Shown here piece after piece: positions 42,312-52,858 of a stretch of DNA of 64,000 nucleotides. Position 1 is the stretch's first letter; every line of letters begins with the position of its first letter. A program made the translations under genes and the position numbers. The notes below the pieces were generated by a model that ran no database searches, was not told where the DNA came from, and was given only the letters and a program-made list of their open reading frames with translations. The stretch is from NCBI GenBank assembly GCA_029990175.1, contig JARKIP010000033.1, positions 558,001 through 622,000 on the forward strand, in the 5' to 3' direction. The stretch comes from Petunia secreta (taxonomy: Eukaryota > Streptophyta > Magnoliopsida > Solanales > Solanaceae).

Positions 42312-42480
42312 TGGTTAGCTAGGCTCGCAGTTAACTTAACCAAGAAGGTAGTTAGTTAGAGTTAGTTGAGTGTTAGTTATCATAGCTAAGAACAATAAAT
42401 ATCTTGTAATGTACAGATTTTCATTCATTAAGTTTTAATAAAAGTTGAGTTCCATCTCCAGAAATTCTCTCTCTGCAATT
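42222..42480 (+). repeat. Polypurine tract and 3' LTR of the third copia
   Basis: The purine run gtttgaggggtag (42223-42235) is followed by tgttgagaatgctgag, a typical copia LTR start. The LTR has repeated gttagtta words (42300-42385) and a likely end near ctctctctgca, about 42477; the right edge is estimated because no second LTR is present. Confidence 0.75.
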
Positions 42481-42661
42481 GTTTACCATAAAGTCTAAAT
42501 CACCTCCTATGCTAAGAAGCTGAGGTCCTGTGCTATGGATGCTGCTGGAGCTGAGATATTTTACAATTACTTGTCCAATGAAGCTCAATTTCTTTACAAT
42601 ATGATGGAATCAGTTATGGATTAGAGCCACCTTCTGATTTTACAATCCCAGTGTAAAATTT

Positions 42662-43099
42662 GAGCCAGAAATAAATATTGAATCACCTGAAATATGGAAC
42701 TTATCAAAATTTCTAGCTCCACCAGAGACGGAGGAGGGGAGGAGGGGGTGAAGTTAGAACCACCGGCGGTGACTACGCCGACAAAGCCAAAGTCCAAGCA
42801 TTATAGAGGTGTGAGAGTGAGGCCATAAGGGATCCAGCGAAAAATGGAGCAAGGGTATGGCTAGGTACATATGAGACAGCGAAGGATGTAGCGTTTTCTT
42901 ATGATAAAGCGGCGTTTCGCATGAGGGGTTCACGTGCATTGTTGAATTTCCCATTAAGGTTAATACTGGTGAACCTGAACCTATTAGAGTTGGTTCGAAA
43001 AGGTCATCAATGTCGCCCGAGCGTTCTTCTTCATCATCGTCGTCGTCGCCAAAGAGGAGGAAGAAAGATGCTCAAGGGGCGGAGCTGGTGGCGCTATAG
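42662..43099 (+). pseudogene. AP2/ERF transcription factor pseudogene (ethylene-response factor type)
   Basis: Pieces in order: EPEINIESPEIWNLSKFLAP, a run of acidic residues, KLEPPAVTTPTKPKSKHYRG and GVRVRP, then RDPAKNGARVWLGTY, ETAKDVAFSYDKAAFRM and RGSRALLNFPLR. After another shift come EPEPIRVGSKRSSMSPERS, a serine run and PKRRKKDAQGAELVAL with a stop at 43097. This is the AP2 DNA-binding domain with flanks of group IX ethylene-response factors. The block between RVRP and RDPA, normally WGKFAAEI, is deleted, which removes DNA-contacting residues, and there are at least two further one-base shifts. It lies directly after the copia LTR. It is the only host-gene trace in the window. Confidence 0.85.
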
Positions 43100-43573
43100 G
43101 CCTCAACTGGGTTCTGTATATATTACTAATTAGTAGTAGTAAGAAAAATAAAATTGTCCAAGGGAAATTTTTTCTTTCTTTGTTGAAGTAGTGGATTTGT
43201 TCTTTCTTTAATTTGTTTTGGACGTGGTTTAGTGAATCATCTATGGGAATTAGTAATCATATTATAATGCTTAACAAACAATTACAATCATTTTTTCCAC
43301 AACTTCCCTTGTTATAAGCTAAAAAATTTAATTTAAACACCTTTAACATAACTAAAGGTGTAACATATTGGACATGGAGTATATATTGGATCCAGAATTA
43401 GCCACCGGATGCAACACTGCTTATATTGCAAGTAACACCGAATAAGCAAGTTCTCCCAACGCTCCAGTTTAGGTATACTTATTTTATTTTTAGTCCGTTA
43501 AAAAAAATGATATTTTCTTAATGCAATCTTGTTGTAGTAGCAGTTTTGTCCAATTTTAAATGATACTAATAAC
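43100..43573. other. Spacer after the ERF pseudogene
   Basis: May contain the former 3' untranslated region of the ERF copy (gtagtagtaagaaaaataaa near 43133). No A-tail or target duplication was found that would prove a retrocopy. Nothing else recognised. Confidence 0.4.
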
Positions 43574-43811
43574 TACTCTCTTTGTTTCATTTTACATGTT
43601 ATAGTTTGAATCGATACGAGTTTAAAAAAAATTGAAGTTATTTGAAAGTAGTGGTTTAAAGTAAATCATAGATATTTTTTTATTATAAATTATTTCATTA
43701 AGAATAAAAAAATAAATTTCAAGTTAATCTATTTTAAAATTTAGAAAAAAAAAATTGTTAGTTTTCGAACAGGCTAATAAAAAAATATTGATACGGAAGG
43801 GATAGAGCAGT
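43574..43811. mobile_element. Stowaway-like MITE, about 235 bp
   Basis: Begins tactctctttgtttcatttt and ends attgatacggaagggata, degenerate inverted ends of the tactccctccgt class. Body words such as gtttgaatcgatacgag and aaagtagtggtttaaag are shared with known plant Stowaway-like families. The right edge could be 43804 or 43811. Confidence 0.65.
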
Positions 43812-44204
43812 ACTATAACTTAATTGATTTGGTACTCCAAAATGTATTAATTTTTATTGCTAGGGCATATCCAATGGTGTCCCTATTTTTAGCTTTTCCT
43901 CTTTTTTTGGATGAAATTTTGGGAAATTTCACTCTAATGCTTCCCTCCTTTTGTCCCCAAAATAGGGGATGAATAGTGTCTCCCCAAATTTGGGATACAC
44001 TATTCATCTCCCCATTTACTATTTTATTATTAAAATATTATTATTTTTTATTTAACCTTTTAATTTATCTCTTTATATATAGTACTTAATTATGTTTATA
44101 TAATATCTTTATATAATTAATTTTCCATCTTAATTTTGGCATATGATTTTGAAAAATTAATTATCGTGCATCTATTTTTTTAATGTAAAGTTGGTAGTTA
44201 ATTT
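43812..44204. other. AT-rich spacer with inverted words
   Basis: tatccaatggtgtccctatttt and ccccaaataggggatgaatagtgt resemble an inverted-repeat element of the type with gcatctccaatggt ends, but I could not define both ends. No coding region. Confidence 0.35.
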
Positions 44205-44796
44205 TGTTATGAGTTATAATTGTATAAAAAAGATATAACCTATATGGGCCTAAATTAGTTTAGGATCACAAATCGAATTTGGGTTGGAACACAAGCAAAT
44301 CTTCGTATCAAAATCAAGAAAATGCTATGAATAAGAGTAAATACGAGAAAATATCGTGATTTCAATATATTGTAGTGAGTACAAATATTGCCAGAGTTTC
44401 TGTATATCTTTCTCAATCAATACAATGCAAAATGAAGTGCTATTTATAGGCTAAAGGGGCCTTCCCCACGTTCTCCATGACTGATCATGCTCGCACCTAC
44501 GTTCTGAACATTTAATAGGAGAGTTAGTGGGCTGAAGTTGTGGCAGCTCAAACCGCTTGGACCGAGGTGCTTCACCGAGGTTCAAGTGTACGACCTCGAT
44601 GGTAGGACCTTACTGCTTGACCGAAGTGAATGTCACCGAAGCTCCGCTTGCGGCTCGACTTCGGTGGTGACATCGATGCTCGACTTCGGTAGTCCAGTCG
44701 CTCGCTTCGATCTTTATCCTTCAGAACATCGGTTCGATTATCCTCGGTTCATCATACCGAAGTGCTTTCCGAGCACGTCGATTTTTACCCAATACA
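44205..44796 (-). repeat. LTR of a Tat-like gypsy element (3' LTR, minus strand)
   Basis: In element orientation it starts tgtattgggtaaaaatc just after a purine tract (gtggggggac, 44801-44810). It has U3 with many ttcggt / accgaag words, a TATA box (cctataaatagc, 44439-44450, minus strand), and ends near ataactcataaca (44205). The right edge is set by the purine tract; the left edge is an estimate. Because the purine tract precedes it, this is a 3' LTR. Confidence 0.7.
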
Positions 44797-44816
44797 GATA
44801 GTCCCCCCACTCCTCG
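44797..44816 (-). other. Polypurine tract of the Tat-like element
   Basis: Minus strand reads aggagtggggggactatc, then the LTR start. It shares the gtggggggact core with the tracts at 34257-34275 and 59546-59566. Confidence 0.75.
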
Positions 44817-44916
44817 GTTGAGTGCTGGGGTCGCCGAGGAGTGGAATGAATTTAAGAGGGAAGCTGATGTGGCTCAAGCGTATCCACGAGTTTCAAAAAG
44901 TTGCATGCCTTCTTAA

Positions 44917-45045
44917 ATTACTGTTCCACATTACGTGGTGGCCGCTCGTTGGATACCGAACGGTCGCGCCGACTCTTTCGCTTTCTCCAACATTACAATC
45001 ATCATTGCCTCTGCCACTTGCACGTGTGCATTCCTTATAAATACT
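44917..45045 (+). promoter_or_regulatory. Possible promoter of the antisense ORF
   Basis: Upstream of the plus-strand ORF lie ttacgtggtgg (about 44932), a G-box-like cacgtgtgc (45021) and a TATA box ccttataaatactt (45033-45046), about 120 bp before the ATG at 45167. It faces away from the LTR promoter on the minus strand. Inferred from motif order only. Confidence 0.5.
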
Positions 45046-45166
45046 TCACTTGGTGGTCTTTTTCTCCACCTAACAAAACTTTGTCAACAGTGGAACTTAT
45101 AGAGAGAAAAAGCTTCCAGTCTTCAACCAACTTTCTTGATCTTAATCTTCTTTCCAATCTAACATT

Positions 45167-46127
45167 ATGTCAATGGCAACACCTGGACAAGGATCTAGTG
45201 ATTCCGGTGAGAAAGCCGACCATTTTTCCGCTGCGATAATGAGCGGAGATTTTATTACTACCGTACCGCCGCTGCAGATGATTGAGGCGGAAGGTGGTGG
45301 AGAGGCAACATCGACAACCACTCCTCCTAGGCGGCGCAAGGAGAGGGCTGGTCGCGACAAGGTGGAGGTCAGTCATGACGTTGATGTTGGTGGTGACGAC
45401 CACGGCGACAATAGAGATGTCGTCGAGGTGGACGACGTCATCAGTACCAAAGAAGTAGGTGGCCCAGCGGGCGGAACCGAAGTAAGTAGAGAGGCAAGAG
45501 GCCAAAGAAGCGAAGCCGAAGCCAGCAAGGAGGGGTCTTAGACCGAAGCTGGCACTTCAAAGAAATCGAGGAAAATGATTCCTCTCGAAGTGGAGATAGA
45601 CCCTCAGTTGGTCATCCCTTCGAATTTTAACAATGACAAGGACCTAAAGGTCCATGCTCAATCCGAAGCCCAAAAGAGAAAGAAAAGAAATATACCGGTG
45701 CACGTCACCCCAAGTGTGATTACCGAGGATGTGATTGAAAATGTTCGGGCCAATTGCCGATGGGGCCCCGAGGTGGAAATCAGGATTCCAGCCCCAGGCT
45801 CAGCTGTTTCCACTCACGTCGTAGGATATTCTTCCATTTTCACGTACCCTTTCACCATATGATTCGATTTGCCAGTCTACCCTATAATCGACACATTTTG
45901 TAGATCATACAATCTATGTTTGGGTCAATTGGGGCTCGGGGTTTGGAGGGTTGTACAAGCCCTTTAGTACTTAAATAAATTAGTTGGGTTGCCCTTCACC
46001 TTCCAACACTTGATCTCCCTCTACTATCCCTATTTTCACAAAGCCAGGGTGGTAGCCCTCTTAGCTCGGGGATCTTATGCCATTCTGAGCAAGAGTTAAG
46101 ACCACGGTGACCGAGGTTGGATGATAT
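45167..46127 (+). pseudogene. Antisense ORF of a Tat-like element ('putative gypsy type transposon' domain)
   Basis: One frame from ATG at 45167 to about 46127 with stops at 45539, 45860, 45965 and 46097. The N-terminal part is low complexity (PPRRRKERAGRDK, DVDVGGDDHGDN). The C-terminal part reads STHVVGYSSIFTYPFTI, FDLPVYPIIDTFCRSYN, GVWRVVQAL, GLPFTFQHLISLYYPYF and ALLARGSYAILSKS, then DHGDRGWM. I recognise this as the Pfam family called putative gypsy type transposon. It lies on the strand opposite to the LTR at 44205-44796, between the position of pol and the 3' LTR, as in Grande/Retand-type Tat elements. Its function is unknown. The frame breaks at the junction with the next element just after GWM. 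Confidence 0.75.
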
Positions 46128-47335
46128 ATCTCAAAATTTAGGAACAATGTTAGCTGGATCGTCTCAGATACTAGCATTCCCGCGAGGACCAGCGCCCATG
46201 AACAATACACCAGTGTCCGCTCCTAATCTTAGAATCAACATGGACGCCGCTTTTAGAGGCTCAATGACAGTCAACAATCAAGACCTCAAAGAAACACCTA
46301 TCATACTGGACATCCTAAAGCAAATGAAGGCCATCTACAATCGGATCGGTAACGTACTGCGTGCACCACCTTAAGTTACAACCATAGATGAGCAAAAGTT
46401 TTACAACCATGCATACAAAGCAAGTGTTGCACCGATCCACGTACCAAAGCATTTTCGCTTGCCGTATAACTTAAAGTACGACGGAACAACGGATCTGGAC
46501 GAGCATATTGCTGCGCTCTATTGCTGTCAAGAGCAACGAAATCTCAGAGGAAGAAATCCAATCTGCTTTGGTGAAGAGGTTTGGCTCGACCTTGACTAAG
46601 GTTTCCCTTGCTTGGTACACTCAGCTACCGATGGGCTCCATTGAATCATTCACCCAGATGCAAGATTTGTTCAAGAAAGCGTATTTTAGCGCCCGTAAGC
46701 AAGAGAAGCATATGGAGGACATCTTTAAGATTCGGTAGAATGATGACGAGTTGTTCAAAGACTACAGAGAACACATGGAGCTTCCTCCAATCCCCAATAA
46801 TATCGCTGAGGTAGCTTTTGGCAAGAGCCTGAAATCCAAAGCTAGATACTAGGGAATTGCAGTGGAGCCTTACTCATTATCTTGTGTCAACATGGAGTGC
46901 CCTACATAAGAGGTACACTGAGAAACTCTGCCTGGAACCAGAACACTCTCAGAACCCTAAAGTTGAATGGAGAAAATGAGCAAGAAGTCCATCCCTAGAG
47001 GGAGAAGGGGACGGAAGAAGACTAAAAGGAACGACGTAGAGCCAAGCAGCAACGGAAAAGTAGGGGAACACCCAGAGGCCCGGGTCCCATGAGAAATAAA
47101 TTGAGCCCCGCAACTTTAGAGATTTTGGTTTACGAGTCAACGCCATGGAACTGGTTCCCAATCACTTTGGCAAACTAGGGCCAAAAGTACAGCGGCCGCC
47201 CACCATAAAAAGAACAACCGAGAGGAATACAACGGCTTAGTGTGACTTCCATCGTAGCAACAACCACGCCATAGTAGACTGTAAGGCCCTAATGTTAGAA
47301 ATCAAGCATCTGTTAAAGGAGGGATACCACAGGAT
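46128..47335 (+). pseudogene. gag of the Tat-like copy 1
   Basis: Reads SQNLGTMLAGSSQILAFPRG, MKAIYNRIGNVLRAPP, DEQKFYNHAYKASVAPIHVP, HFRLPYNLKYDGTTDLDEH, then in a second frame SALVKRFGSTLTKVSLAWY, YTQLPMGSIESFTQMQDLF and NIAEVAFGKSL. The C-terminal zinc-type site CDFHRSNNHAIVDCKALMLE lies near 47230-47290. It is the same protein as the gag at 62703-64000. Several stops and shifts. Confidence 0.8.
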
Positions 47336-47539
47336 TTGATTGAAGAAGGATCAAGGCAGTCGAGAGCACCGGACTCTGGGACAAGCGCAAAATCAACACG
47401 GTCTTCGCGACCCCGGGACCTCTCATGGCCTGGGGGACTGAAAAGTTTAAATCGTTCACTAGCCCTATTACGTTCAGCATGGAAGATAAAGGAGAGGATC
47501 AGGACGCTCTCATCGATCCCCATAAGGGTGTCAAATCTT

Positions 47540-48130
47540 TAGATCAAACAAGCTTTGGTTGACCTAGGAAGTAATCTGAACATTATTCGGAGGAAGGTAC
47601 TATAGAAGTTAGGCCAAGAACATAAGATGATCCCGAGCCTTCGTAGGATAATCCAATTCAATGGCTTTTATGAGGAACCTATCAGAGAACTAGCTCTACC
47701 AGTTCATATTCCGAGCATGACGAGCATAACCTCTTTCCAGGTACTCACCTGTGATATGTCATATGATTTCATCCTTGGATGGTCCTGGATATATAGTGTA
47801 AAGGGAGTACCCTCAACACTCCACCAAGTTTTCAAATACCATACCTTAAACGGGATTAATGACTTACGGAGTGAGCGGCCTTTGCCTGGAGACCATCCAA
47901 TATCCAACAAAGGACGTGACAAAGGACTGATAGCAAAGGTAAATATGATCCTTCTGGTACGAGACAATTGAACGTAAGGATAGACTAGAGATTGGTGAGC
48001 TAAAGGAGAGGCTCTCAGAGATGAGCACACTAATCACCAAGGCAGCAGAGCTATGGTACCAGCTCACCAATGAATTGGTAAAGCATGAAGGACCATTGTG
48101 CCTGATACACTACTACATGGTATTGGCCCG
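47540..48130 (+). pseudogene. Protease and spacer domain of the Tat-like copy 1
   Basis: The protease reads KQALVDLGSNLNIIRRKVL, FYEEPIRELALPVHI, LTCDMSYDFILGWSWIYSVK and GVPSTLHQVFKYHT, matching Tat-lineage proteases (VDPGSSANI, then LLGRPWIH...VPSTLHQ). A spacer follows: AKVNMILLV, then in another frame GELKERLSEMSTLITKA and ELWYQLTNELVKHEG. The spacer occurs again at 61745-62065 on the minus strand. No RT block (YVDD) follows; RNase H begins about 60 bp later. Confidence 0.75.
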
Positions 48131-48169
48131 AGTCAAGGTGCAACTCTTGCAGCTTCTGATAATCACCGA

Positions 48170-48520
48170 GCCGGTCTAGGGAGAACATTCGTTGCTGTAT
48201 GTTTCAATTTCAGAAGTAGCATGGAATTCAATGCTCTCACAATTTTCGTACCCAGATGGGCTTTTGCCTCTACCTGTTCAGTTTATTGTGCTCTTGGTCA
48301 TCGCAACACAGGAGTTGCATTCGTATTTTCTCAGCCATACGGTCAGTGTGGTTTCCTCTGTACTATTACGGGCGATTTTTTAAGACTCGAGCTCTTAAAA
48401 GGGTTGTAAAAATGGGTTGAAGAACAGGGAGAATACGATAACATTTATCAACCATGAACGGCCATCCAGTCATGAGCTTTAGAAGGCTTCATCTCAGATT
48501 TTGTGGAAGAATTAGCATCG
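48170..48520 (+). pseudogene. RNase H of the Tat-like copy 1
   Basis: Reads LLYVSISEVAWNSMLSQFSY, LLPLPVQFIVLLVIATQELH and SYFLSHTVSVVSSVLLRAIF, aligned with the RNase H at 61530-61740 (QYASKALLGVETHLPLPDQL, then VTATQELRPFF). These match the RNase H of Tat elements (YYVSKAL...KLALALV.A.RKLRPYF), much eroded. Confidence 0.65.
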
Positions 48521-48559
48521 AAGGCAGAGGAATCAATCCAAAATGAAGGGACAATCGAA

Positions 48560-49220
48560 TCTGGGCACTAGGGAATCCGTGCGGACGTGGATGTCAAAGG
48601 AGAAGAAGCCAACCTCGATTTATGGATCAAGACACCTATCGAGAAGGTCTTCTGCAAGGCCGTGAAAGTTCCAAGCATCGAAGCAGAATATGAAGCTATA
48701 ACTCAAACTCTTGACTTAGCCTACATATTTGGGGCCAGGAAGGTCAGCCTCTTCAGAAATTCCCCGCTGGTTGTCAGTCGAGTGAATGAGGTTTTTTATC
48801 ATGGAGGACATCTGTGCGCCAGGTCGGCAAGGAAAAACTAAAGCACTTTTAAAAATATTTCACAAACGGGAGTTTGTATATAACGAGGAAAGCTCAAATG
48901 AGGACGAAGTCCCCGAGGATTCACACACTGGTTCAGATGACCAGCAGGTAGTGATTGAGCTGGCCTCCGTCGACCGGATGAACCTTGAAGTTCTAAGCAC
49001 GGGTTCCACCTCAGAACAGGGTCAAACACTGATTAACTACTTCGACAAGGGGATACTCCCCGAAGACAAGTCAAAAAGCAGACAGCTGGTAGGGCAGGCA
49101 GTTAATCATTGTTTAATCAATGGGGATTTATACCATCGGACTGTCAGCGGTCCACATGTTACATCTCGAGGCACAGCACCCTCCGATGAGAGGGTCATGG
49201 CAGATACCTATTTTCGGTGA
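48560..49220 (+). pseudogene. Second RNase H and integrase zinc end of the Tat-like copy 1
   Basis: Reads PSIEAEYEAITQTLDLAYIF, GARKVSLFRNSPLVVSRVN, matching the additional RNase H of Tat elements (NNEAEYEAL..GL.LA......SDSQLVVNQVN). In a second frame it reads INYFDKGILPEDKSKSRQL, NHCLINGDLYHRTVSGP and SDERVMADTY, the N-terminal zinc-binding part of integrase. The integrase catalytic core is missing. Confidence 0.7.
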
Positions 49221-51120
49221 TGGAAGTACAATCCTTCTCAGTATTTACTTTAACTAAGTCTTTAATTTCATTAAATTTTGATCGTTGTATTTAGATAATC
49301 GTCAGTTATGTTACGGGTTTTCACCCACGATAGCTCAAGCCATGTGCTACAAAAAGCAGGGTAAACTACTCGCTTAGAGCTAGACCACGTCTAGCTCAGC
49401 CATCATGCATTACTCGTAAGTTGAACTCGTCAATTCAAAAAATTGCACCTATATGCCTTTGGGACGCCCGCCCGCATAATGCCTCTTAAAATACTCAAGC
49501 AAACAAGCAACGACGTTCTTAATCGAAACACAAAAATTCCTCATTTCTACACGGACTAAAGTCATCCCATTGTGGGGGCAAAACAGCCACCTATCACATG
49601 CGCAATATAAGTCATCAAGTACTTATGCAAATAAAGCACCCCTCAGTGCGCATGCCCGTCTTTCAAAGACACTAGCCTAGAAGGGGACACAAAAATGCTG
49701 CTTAACCTACACAAGTATGCATAAAAATATTAGTGGACGTTCGTTTCATTAATAACAAACAGCCAATAGGCTCATCATATACAATTAAGTCCTTTTTTAA
49801 TACAACAACGTCCAATTAAGGTATTTTAAAAAACTAAAAAGGCAAAACTTTAAACTTCTTGAAATTTGCACGACTGAAGATTCTTCATCTGGATTGTAAC
49901 TACAAGCCGGCTCAGCCATTCAAAGTTCCTCCGGCATCAAAGATATGTCAGCCCGAGCAACCTTTGGCGCACAGTGAGTGATGTAACCAAAGCCCTGATA
50001 CCTTGAACAAAGCAAGGGTCCTCGGAAGCATCTGAACACAAACACAGCCTTCCACTATCTCGTTCACTGAACTCTAAGAGAAACTAGAAGATCTACTTCG
50101 ACCCCCGCTGGTCAAATGGGAGTGTACTGCCCCATATATCATCAAGCACAATTAGAAGCTCATCGAAGACTAGAAGGCTCGAGCTGCGAAACTACCACAA
50201 GGTAGCCTCTTCCCCCGGGTATTCTACTGCCAGCGGGCGATGAGGTGTTGCAACAGCAATACGGCCGAACCAGCCGAACCAAGAGACAACCTAGAACCAC
50301 GAGCAGAGTTAGAGCTTGGTGACTCCTTAATCCACTCGTGAGCCGAAGTGATATCCTCTTGCCTTCCAGGGAACGGAGCCAGGCACGTGGGCTTTAACCC
50401 TACACCATCAAAGGATTTATCCAAACGACAGAAATATCGTGGCGGAGAAGCCTCATGACAGCTAAAAGGGCCAAGCTTTTTGACCCCGTATGATAAAAGG
50501 AATATCACAGCAACCGCTGTGTTAGAAGAAAAGCACACCATAATCGGTTGCATACCACAATGAAGACATTTCGAAGAGCATTATTAGGTTGCTGATCTAA
50601 CTTCATAACTCTGGGGATTCCGTTCGTCCATTCATGGACGAAGAGAAAGACAATTGTTGATGATCTTTTTCTTACAGTTTTCCTATGGACCATTCGTTCT
50701 TAACAAAAAAAGTTTTTCTGAGAATATCAAACCAGGATCAAAGGAAAATATTTTTTAATATAGAAGAGCCATTATTTCATAAGGATCTTTAAAGAAGATG
50801 GAGTATTTTTCTGAAGAGGATTTCTGATTCAACCACTATCACGAAGCCCCTATTTATAGCCTGGAAGAGATAAGAACGAATCATGAAACAGTCAAACGTA
50901 ATTATTTCTTGAGATATGAAATGATTCGGTGCAGCAAAAGCATTCTTGGAAAGGTACATGGAATCGACATCAGCTAATAAGATGTAGACATACTGAGTTC
51001 TCAAAAACATCAACATCATTCTCGGTTAAAGAGACTGCGAGTTTCAAGGAGTTAGTGAGATATTTTTCACATCCTTATTATACACCGCTTTTACTTCTTG
51101 ATTGCTTGCGTCAGCACTCA
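49221..51120 (+). other. 3' region of the Tat-like copy 1
   Basis: Non-coding sequence that matches 57771-59566 in order: taaactactcgcttagagct, catgcattactcgtaagttg, gacgcccgcccgcat, gccctgataccttgaac-like words, ctgctcgtggttcgaggt-like words on the minus strand, and gcgtcagcactca. In the other copy it is followed by a purine tract and LTR; here it is cut at 51120 right before that tract. Frames on the minus strand (such as 50224-50553) are not conserved as protein between the copies. Confidence 0.7.
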
Positions 51121-51851
51121 TGATGCCGGGCAAACCACCACAAGGCCCTTTACTCGAAACCAAGCTAAGGCAATCCATGATGCTCATTTGTACTTGATTC
51201 GGAAGAGCATTGATGATACGAGCTCTAGAGATAATTTGAAGATCATGCATTTGAGCTCGATTGAAGGAGGAACACCTACGCTTCAGGGCTAGGTGGAGCG
51301 CCTAGATTCAGGAGGTGGGCCTAGCAGTGAAGCGCCCAGGAGGTGCACCTAATAACCAGGCGGAGCACCTCATACAAGGCAGCCCCAGGCGGAGCGCCTC
51401 AGCAACACACTGACTTGGTCAGTGCCTCCACCAGGCGGAGCGCCAGGATTTAGGCCGAGCGCCTACTCTGCTGATTTTCCCAACTTTTTGTATGAACTAC
51501 CTATTTATGCCCTAAGTGTTCTATTGTATTTCAACCTAGCTAGGGGCTTTTTAGCTCATTTATGTCTTCAACCTACCTTGAACAAAAACATTAAAGATAT
51601 TGGCTCTTAAAAACCTTGTATTATTTTGGCTTGAAATCCATTGGAAGAATCCAAGTTGACCTTCAATCCTCCTTGATCATTCTATTTGCGAGAGCCGGGT
51701 ATCTCTTGAGGATAGTTATGTAGCGTAGGTTCTACTTGACTCAAACGAAGGTGTATCAAAACATCGTTCTTTGGTGCTACCTCGTAAGTTGTTTAAAGTC
51801 ATGTCTCGCTTTATCTTTACTTTTATCGCTTCCGTGGTTTTTCCCTTATCA
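51121..51851 (+). repeat. 5' LTR of gypsy family A
   Basis: Starts tgatgccgggcaaaccacc and ends ttttcccttatca, directly followed by a primer site. It matches the LTR at 34280-35044 in inverted orientation. It holds a cluster of GC-rich words of the type aggcggagcgcc (51290-51460). A short frame at the start reads TTTRPF-TRNQAKAIHDAH, the pol tail that overlaps the LTR in this family. Confidence 0.9.
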
Positions 51852-51852
51852 G

Positions 51853-51870
51853 TTGGTATCAGAGCAACGC
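51853..51870 (+). other. Primer-binding site
   Basis: ttggtatcagagcaacgc directly follows the LTR, the standard site for initiator methionine tRNA. Confidence 0.9.
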
Positions 51871-52858
51871 TCGTATTTTTTTCTACAAACCCTCGATTCC
51901 TTGTTCATCGTGTTTTCTTATTGTTATTGTTATCCTTGTTATATTGGTGTTCTTACTTTGAAGAAAAACCAAAAAATTCAAAAATTCAAAAATTGCAAAA
52001 AAATTGCTAGATCTTGTTTGTTGTAGTGATTTCTTGGCTATTTGTTATCGGGGAATTTTCTATGATGTTAACCCGTTGTTTTGATACCACCATTATGTCG
52101 ATTGGTGTTGCACAATGAAAATCGAAATTTTGAATCTCAAAAATTCTTGAAACCCTTGAAAAATTTGCTCAAAATCTTGAATCAAGTTTGTTGTTGGTTG
52201 TTTGCTGTTATAAATCATTGGAGTTTGTTTGTAATAGTATAAAAAACCTTTGTGTATCATTTAAATTTAAAAACATCTTGAAATCGTTGGAAAAATTGGT
52301 TACAAATCATCAATAAATGAGTTCTTGACGAAGCTGAAGCCCCGTCCAAGCGGACCGCCCACATCCTAGGCGGAGCGCTTGGATTACATTCTGCCTAATT
52401 TTTGCAAATTTCTAGGCGGACCGCCAGCCCTGGGATGGGTTCGGGTAGTTTGTTTTCGTAGGTTTTCGTGTTTCTTTGATTTCAATTGCTTCCGGCTAGT
52501 ATTTTGAGAGTAACACTCCTACTTAATTAGTACTAGTTCACTGAGCGATTAGGGTAGTCGTGCCTAGAGAAGAGTAGACCTCAAAGAAGCCTCGTAGTTT
52601 AATTTTGGGTTCAGGTGCGTACCTAAATAGCCTAGCGTTCATCAAGTGCCATCAACTACACTCTTCCCGAAGAGTATTTGGTTCTTGAGAATTAGTTTGG
52701 TTATCGAGGAGGTTGTTCAACTACGAGGAGGCCATTGAGATCAAGCTTGTGTGAGCCTTCCCCGAACTTGAGTGTACCCGATTGACTTTCAAAGGTGAGG
52801 GAGTGCGTGAGGACTTATACTCTTATTTCTTTTCTTGTTTTTGATTGCTTGTAGGTAC
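51871..52858 (+). other. Leader of gypsy family A
   Basis: About 990 bp without a coding frame. It has short aaaaattca repeats (51965-52005), GC-rich words aggcggagcgcttgg and aggcggaccgcc (52360-52430), and ends with tttgattgcttgtaggtac just before the gag ATG, which resembles a splice acceptor. Confidence 0.6.

Larger units (their letters stand above)
39428..42480 (+). mobile_element. Third copia element, 3' part with LTR
   Basis: On the plus strand: end of GAG-pre-integrase (LGHAPFEALKKID), integrase, reverse transcriptase, RNase H, polypurine tract and a 3' LTR. The 5' LTR, gag and protease are absent. Active-site residues are kept in most domains, so this copy is younger than the other two copias, but it has two frameshifts and three stops. 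Confidence 0.9.
46128..51120 (+). mobile_element. Tat-like gypsy, RT-less copy 1 (plus strand)
   Basis: Holds gag, protease, a spacer domain, RNase H, a second RNase H and the integrase zinc-binding end, then about 1.9 kb of 3' region. The RT core and integrase core are absent. The same arrangement is seen on the minus strand at 60700-62160. The left end is fused to the antisense ORF; the right end is cut by the LTR at 51121. Confidence 0.8.

Noticed and set aside
45142..45505. Minus-strand frames opposite the antisense ORF
   Set aside because: Shadow frames of the plus-strand ORF, whose GC-rich codons keep the other strand open.
50224..50553. 109-codon minus-strand frame in the 3' region of the Tat-like copy 1
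   Set aside because: The homologous region at 58740-58960 has stops and shifts, so the protein is not conserved between copies.
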